In this document: positions 61,824 through 64,000 of the stretch, piece after piece
How positions within the stretch are numbered: position 1 is the first letter of the stretch
Layout: each line of letters opens with the position of its first letter
Origin: an uncultured Afifella sp.
GTDB taxonomy: Bacteria; Pseudomonadota; Alphaproteobacteria; Rhizobiales; Afifellaceae
Direction: 5' to 3'
Assembly (NCBI GenBank): GCA_947259045.1
Contig: CAMYKZ010000001.1
Location: forward strand, 62,001 to 126,000
DNA: 64,000 bases
Translations under genes and position numbers: made by a program
Notes under the pieces: model-generated
What the model was told of the DNA's origin: nothing
Database searches by the model: none
Seen by the model: only the letters and a program-made list of their open reading frames with translations

Positions 61824-62231
61824 ATGACCGACATGACCGCAGAAACCCGAGAAACTTACCTGAAGATGGCACTTGTCGCATTTGGCGCCATATTCTTCCT
61901 GATCTATCCGATGGGGATGGTCTGGCCGTCAGGCTGGGTCTGGCACGGCGGTGAAGGCCAGTATTACCTGCAGATGATCTGCGGCGTTTATGCCGTGCTC
62001 GGCGCCTTCCTGATTGCAGCGGCGCGAAACCCTGCCGCCCACCGCAGCCTGATTTCATTTACGATCTGGTCAAGCATCGTCCATGCCGCGATCATGGCCG
62101 CGCAGGCCGTCGGCGACGGCCATGAAACCGGCCACCTGATCGGTGACGTTCCGGCACTGCTGCTGGTGGCCGCCATTCTCTGGTTCCTCTCGCCGCAACG
62201 CAGCACGGCCAGCGAGGCGATTGGAGCCTGA
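61824..62231 (+). CDS. Small membrane protein, DUF6632-like
   Basis: 135 residues with four hydrophobic helices (ALVAFGAIFFLIYPMGMVW onward) and a short Ser/Glu tail. It has the look of the DUF6632-like family of small membrane proteins; I hold this loosely. Function unknown. GAAAAGGATG precedes the ATG. It starts a plus-strand group with OsmC and hydrolase genes, divergent from aas. Confidence 0.72.
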   Translation: MTDMTAETRETYLKMALVAFGAIFFLIYPMGMVWPSGWVWHGGEGQYYLQMICGVYAVLGAFLIAAARNPAAHRSLISFTIWSSIVHAAIMAAQAVGDGHETGHLIGDVPALLLVAAILWFLSPQRSTASEAIGA

Positions 62232-62318
62232 TCCAATTCCGACAACCGCGCGCCGGGAAATACGGTCATTTGCACCTGCACAGCCCGGCGCAAACATATC
62301 ACAATCAAGGAGACAGAC

Positions 62319-62906
62319 ATGCCGGCAGAAAGGCAGAATGAGATTGAAAAAACCACACAGCCCGATCCCATCAGCATCAGATGGCGCCAGCAACCTTTGC
62401 GCGAGCTTTATGACAGGAAGCCGACACAAGCGTTGATCACCGACAGCGCCAGGACAACATCGGATGTCGTGCCGGTCGGGCAGCCTCTTTACAGCAATGT
62501 GACGTGCGGAACCGGACTGCCGGCCGATCTGCGGATCGGCGTCCACAAGGCGCTCGGCGGCAAGAGCGACCTTCCCGTCCCCGGTGAACTTTTTGCGGCA
62601 GCGATTGCAAGCTGCCTCGACAGTGCAACCCGCATGATCGCCAATCTGCTGGAGATCCGGCTGGAACATCTGGAGGTGACGGTCGACGCCGGGGTTGATG
62701 TGCGTGGCACCTTGCAAATGGATCGCCATGTGCCCGTTGGCTTTCAGACCATTGACGTCGATGTGCGCATCTCCGGAGGTCCGGGGGTCACCGAAGCGCA
62801 ACTTGAGAGGCTTATGGATGCTGCCGAGCGAAGCTGCGTCGTGCTTCAGACCCTGCAAAATCCGCCCGAAATTCGTGTCAGACGCGAGAGCGGCAACGTC
62901 TTATGA
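62319..62906 (+). CDS. OsmC-family peroxide-reductase-type protein
   Basis: 195 residues. The OsmC core has two Cys, in AIASCLDSATRMI and in AERSCVVLQTL, in the usual positions for thiol-dependent reduction of organic hydroperoxides. The N-terminal 60 residues are an extension with a strand-rich start. AAGGAGACAGAC is a fine ribosome site. It follows the small membrane-protein gene by 87 bases and precedes a hydrolase gene. Confidence 0.88.
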   Translation: MPAERQNEIEKTTQPDPISIRWRQQPLRELYDRKPTQALITDSARTTSDVVPVGQPLYSNVTCGTGLPADLRIGVHKALGGKSDLPVPGELFAAAIASCLDSATRMIANLLEIRLEHLEVTVDAGVDVRGTLQMDRHVPVGFQTIDVDVRISGGPGVTEAQLERLMDAAERSCVVLQTLQNPPEIRVRRESGNVL

Positions 62907-63019
62907 CCATGCCCGCGCCAGAGCCGGGCTGCTCCTGGAATTCCGGCGCGAACGATGCCAGTCTGATGCCAGTCTCGAGACCATCCGTCGGCAGGCACTT
63001 GTTTATGACAGGAAGTCCA

Positions 63020-63826
63020 ATGACCAGAAACGACGAAACAGCAATCGGCCGTTCCATCATCGATGAAGGGCAAGGCGATCCGGTTGTGCTGGTCCACAGC
63101 AGCGCCAGTTCCAACCGCCAGTGGCGCACTCTGGTACAGCGCCTGGCGCCGCATTACCGCGTCATCGCGCCAAACCTTTGCGGTTATGACGGCGCACCCT
63201 CGAACACACAGCAATTGTCGTTCGACGACGATTGCCGGCGTGTGCGCAACGTCCTCGGCATGGCCTCGGGTCCGGTGCATCTGGCCGGTCATTCCTATGG
63301 CGGCCTCCTTGCCATCAAGACCGCGATTGACGATCCGGCGCGCATCCGCTCGCTGACGTTGATCGAACCGGTGTGTTTTCACCTGCTGCAGGAAGCCGGG
63401 GACGATGCCGCCTTAACCGAAATCGCTGCGGTTCGCGATGACCAGAAAACCAATGCAAATCGCGGCGATATTGTGGCCTCAGCAAAAGGCTTTATCGATT
63501 ACTGGATGGGGCCTGAAGCCTGGCCGGCAATGCCTGACGACCGCAAGACTGCAGTCGCCGCGACCATGCAGAAAGTCGCCGCCGAATGGCCCGGCGCTTT
63601 CACTGCGACCACCTGCCTGGCGCAATATCGGGCGTTGCCGTGGCCGACATTACTGGTGCGCGCCGCCGACACGACGCTTGCGGCAAGCCGCACTGTTGTT
63701 CTGATCCATGGACAAATGGAGACGGCCGAACTGATCGAGATCGAACGCGGCGGACACATGTCGCCGGTCACCAACCCGGAGCCGGTCAACGCGGCGATTG
63801 CCGCGTTCCTGGAAAGAACGGGCTAG
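63020..63826 (+). CDS. Alpha/beta hydrolase
   Basis: 268-residue hydrolase with the nucleophile in GHSYGG, an oxyanion segment VLVHSSASSNRQW and the His in RGGHMSP. The catalytic Asp is expected near VRAADTTLAA. Substrate unknown. I start at MTRNDETAIG with AGGAAG ahead. The frame is open from 62903, whose ATG would overlap the OsmC stop (ATGA), but those 39 residues look non-coding. Confidence 0.85.
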   Translation: MTRNDETAIGRSIIDEGQGDPVVLVHSSASSNRQWRTLVQRLAPHYRVIAPNLCGYDGAPSNTQQLSFDDDCRRVRNVLGMASGPVHLAGHSYGGLLAIKTAIDDPARIRSLTLIEPVCFHLLQEAGDDAALTEIAAVRDDQKTNANRGDIVASAKGFIDYWMGPEAWPAMPDDRKTAVAATMQKVAAEWPGAFTATTCLAQYRALPWPTLLVRAADTTLAASRTVVLIHGQMETAELIEIERGGHMSPVTNPEPVNAAIAAFLERTG

Positions 63827-63850
63827 CCGATACCACCGGTTCTGTTTCTC

Positions 63851-64000
63851 TCATTCCAGAAAGCGCTCGATCCAGCTGTCGTAATCGCCCTTGCGGGAGA
63901 CCTTCGCCATCAGGTCGGCGGAGGCGATGCCTGCAAGCTCCTTTGGCGGCACACCGTCGCGCAGCGCCTTCATGGTATCGTGGATTGCCTGCACGGCGGC
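63851..64000 (-). CDS. C-terminal end of an unidentified gene (partial)
   Basis: The last 49 codons of a minus-strand gene that continues past the window edge. The tail is amphipathic and charged: IHDTMKALRDGVPPKELAG, then SRKGDYDSWIERFLE and a TGA stop at 63851-63853. High third-position GC supports coding. I cannot name the family from this fragment. Confidence 0.7.
   Translation of the reverse strand, partial: AAVQAIHDTMKALRDGVPPKELAGIASADLMAKVSRKGDYDSWIERFLE

Noticed and set aside
61824-61870. Two in-frame Met codons as possible starts of the small membrane protein
   Set aside because: The first ATG has the ribosome site; the second, three codons later, adds nothing.
1-64000. tRNA, rRNA, CRISPR arrays and complete insertion sequences
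   Set aside because: No tRNA-like cloverleaf ends, rRNA stretches, regularly spaced repeats or transposase genes were seen on either strand by eye.

Overview
This 64 kb window is chromosomal DNA of about 60% GC from an alphaproteobacterium, most likely of the Hyphomicrobiales (Rhizobiales). The evidence is a phaA-phaB pair divergent from phaR, an rpmF/mtgA/ispA neighbourhood, IlvD/Edd-type sugar-acid dehydratase, D-erythronate dehydrogenase, TRAP and ABC carbon uptake, an HWE histidine kinase and a dispersed GC-rich palindromic repeat of a kind common in that order. The assignment is inferred from gene content and codon use, not from a marker-gene search. I saw no rRNA, tRNA, CRISPR array, prophage or complete insertion sequence.

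Layout. 0-6.4 kb: gloB, a MITE-like inverted-repeat element touching the gloB stop codon, an unknown 444-residue protein, an EamA exporter, a YihY/BrkB protein and phaB-phaA. 6.4-14.4 kb: divergent phaR, an EAL protein with a ruined GGDEF domain, a gamma-glutamyltransferase-family protein, rpmF, mtgA, ispA and denD. 14.5-21.4 kb: DM13 protein, a minus-strand run (PEP mutase-like, GNAT, SDR, small membrane protein), a palindromic repeat, sugar-acid dehydratase, class I aminotransferase and an AT-richer orphan. 21.5-29.8 kb: adenine deaminase, small exported or membrane proteins, succinate-semialdehyde dehydrogenase, a SHOCT protein and modABC. 29.9-34.6 kb: a signalling block with a hybrid kinase carrying a periplasmic c-type haem motif, a stand-alone receiver and a GGDEF-EAL protein. 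35-43.5 kb: MFS transporter, membrane protein, SDR, DUF4342 protein, Cys-rich repeat protein, a DUF4375/DMP19 protein with a 3' frameshift, and an RHH regulator divergent from an HWE kinase. 43.5-50.7 kb: sugar ABC transporter, TSUP transporter, DUF3303 protein and a compact RHH regulator/esterase/C45 acyltransferase operon. 50.8-57.9 kb: a twice-frameshifted GNAT gene, class IV aminotransferase, TRAP dctPQM, and a cupin plus flavin oxidase pair. 58-64 kb: a three-domain LplT-PlsC-Aas fusion behind two near-identical palindromic operators, divergent from a membrane protein/OsmC/hydrolase group, and the tail of an unidentified gene.

The genes fit a heterotroph that stores carbon as polyhydroxybutyrate, scavenges sugars, organic acids and purines, and couples redox and light- or stress-type inputs to c-di-GMP and HWE kinase signalling. 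No large undescribed system is evident. The most distinctive loci are the RHH regulator/esterase/C45 Ntn-hydrolase operon with a palindrome over its promoter, the double-operator Aas fusion with its divergent neighbours, the haem-c hybrid kinase with a paralogous free receiver, and the MITE-like element. Three single-base frame disruptions (one in the DUF4375 gene, two in the GNAT gene) may be real decay or sequence errors.
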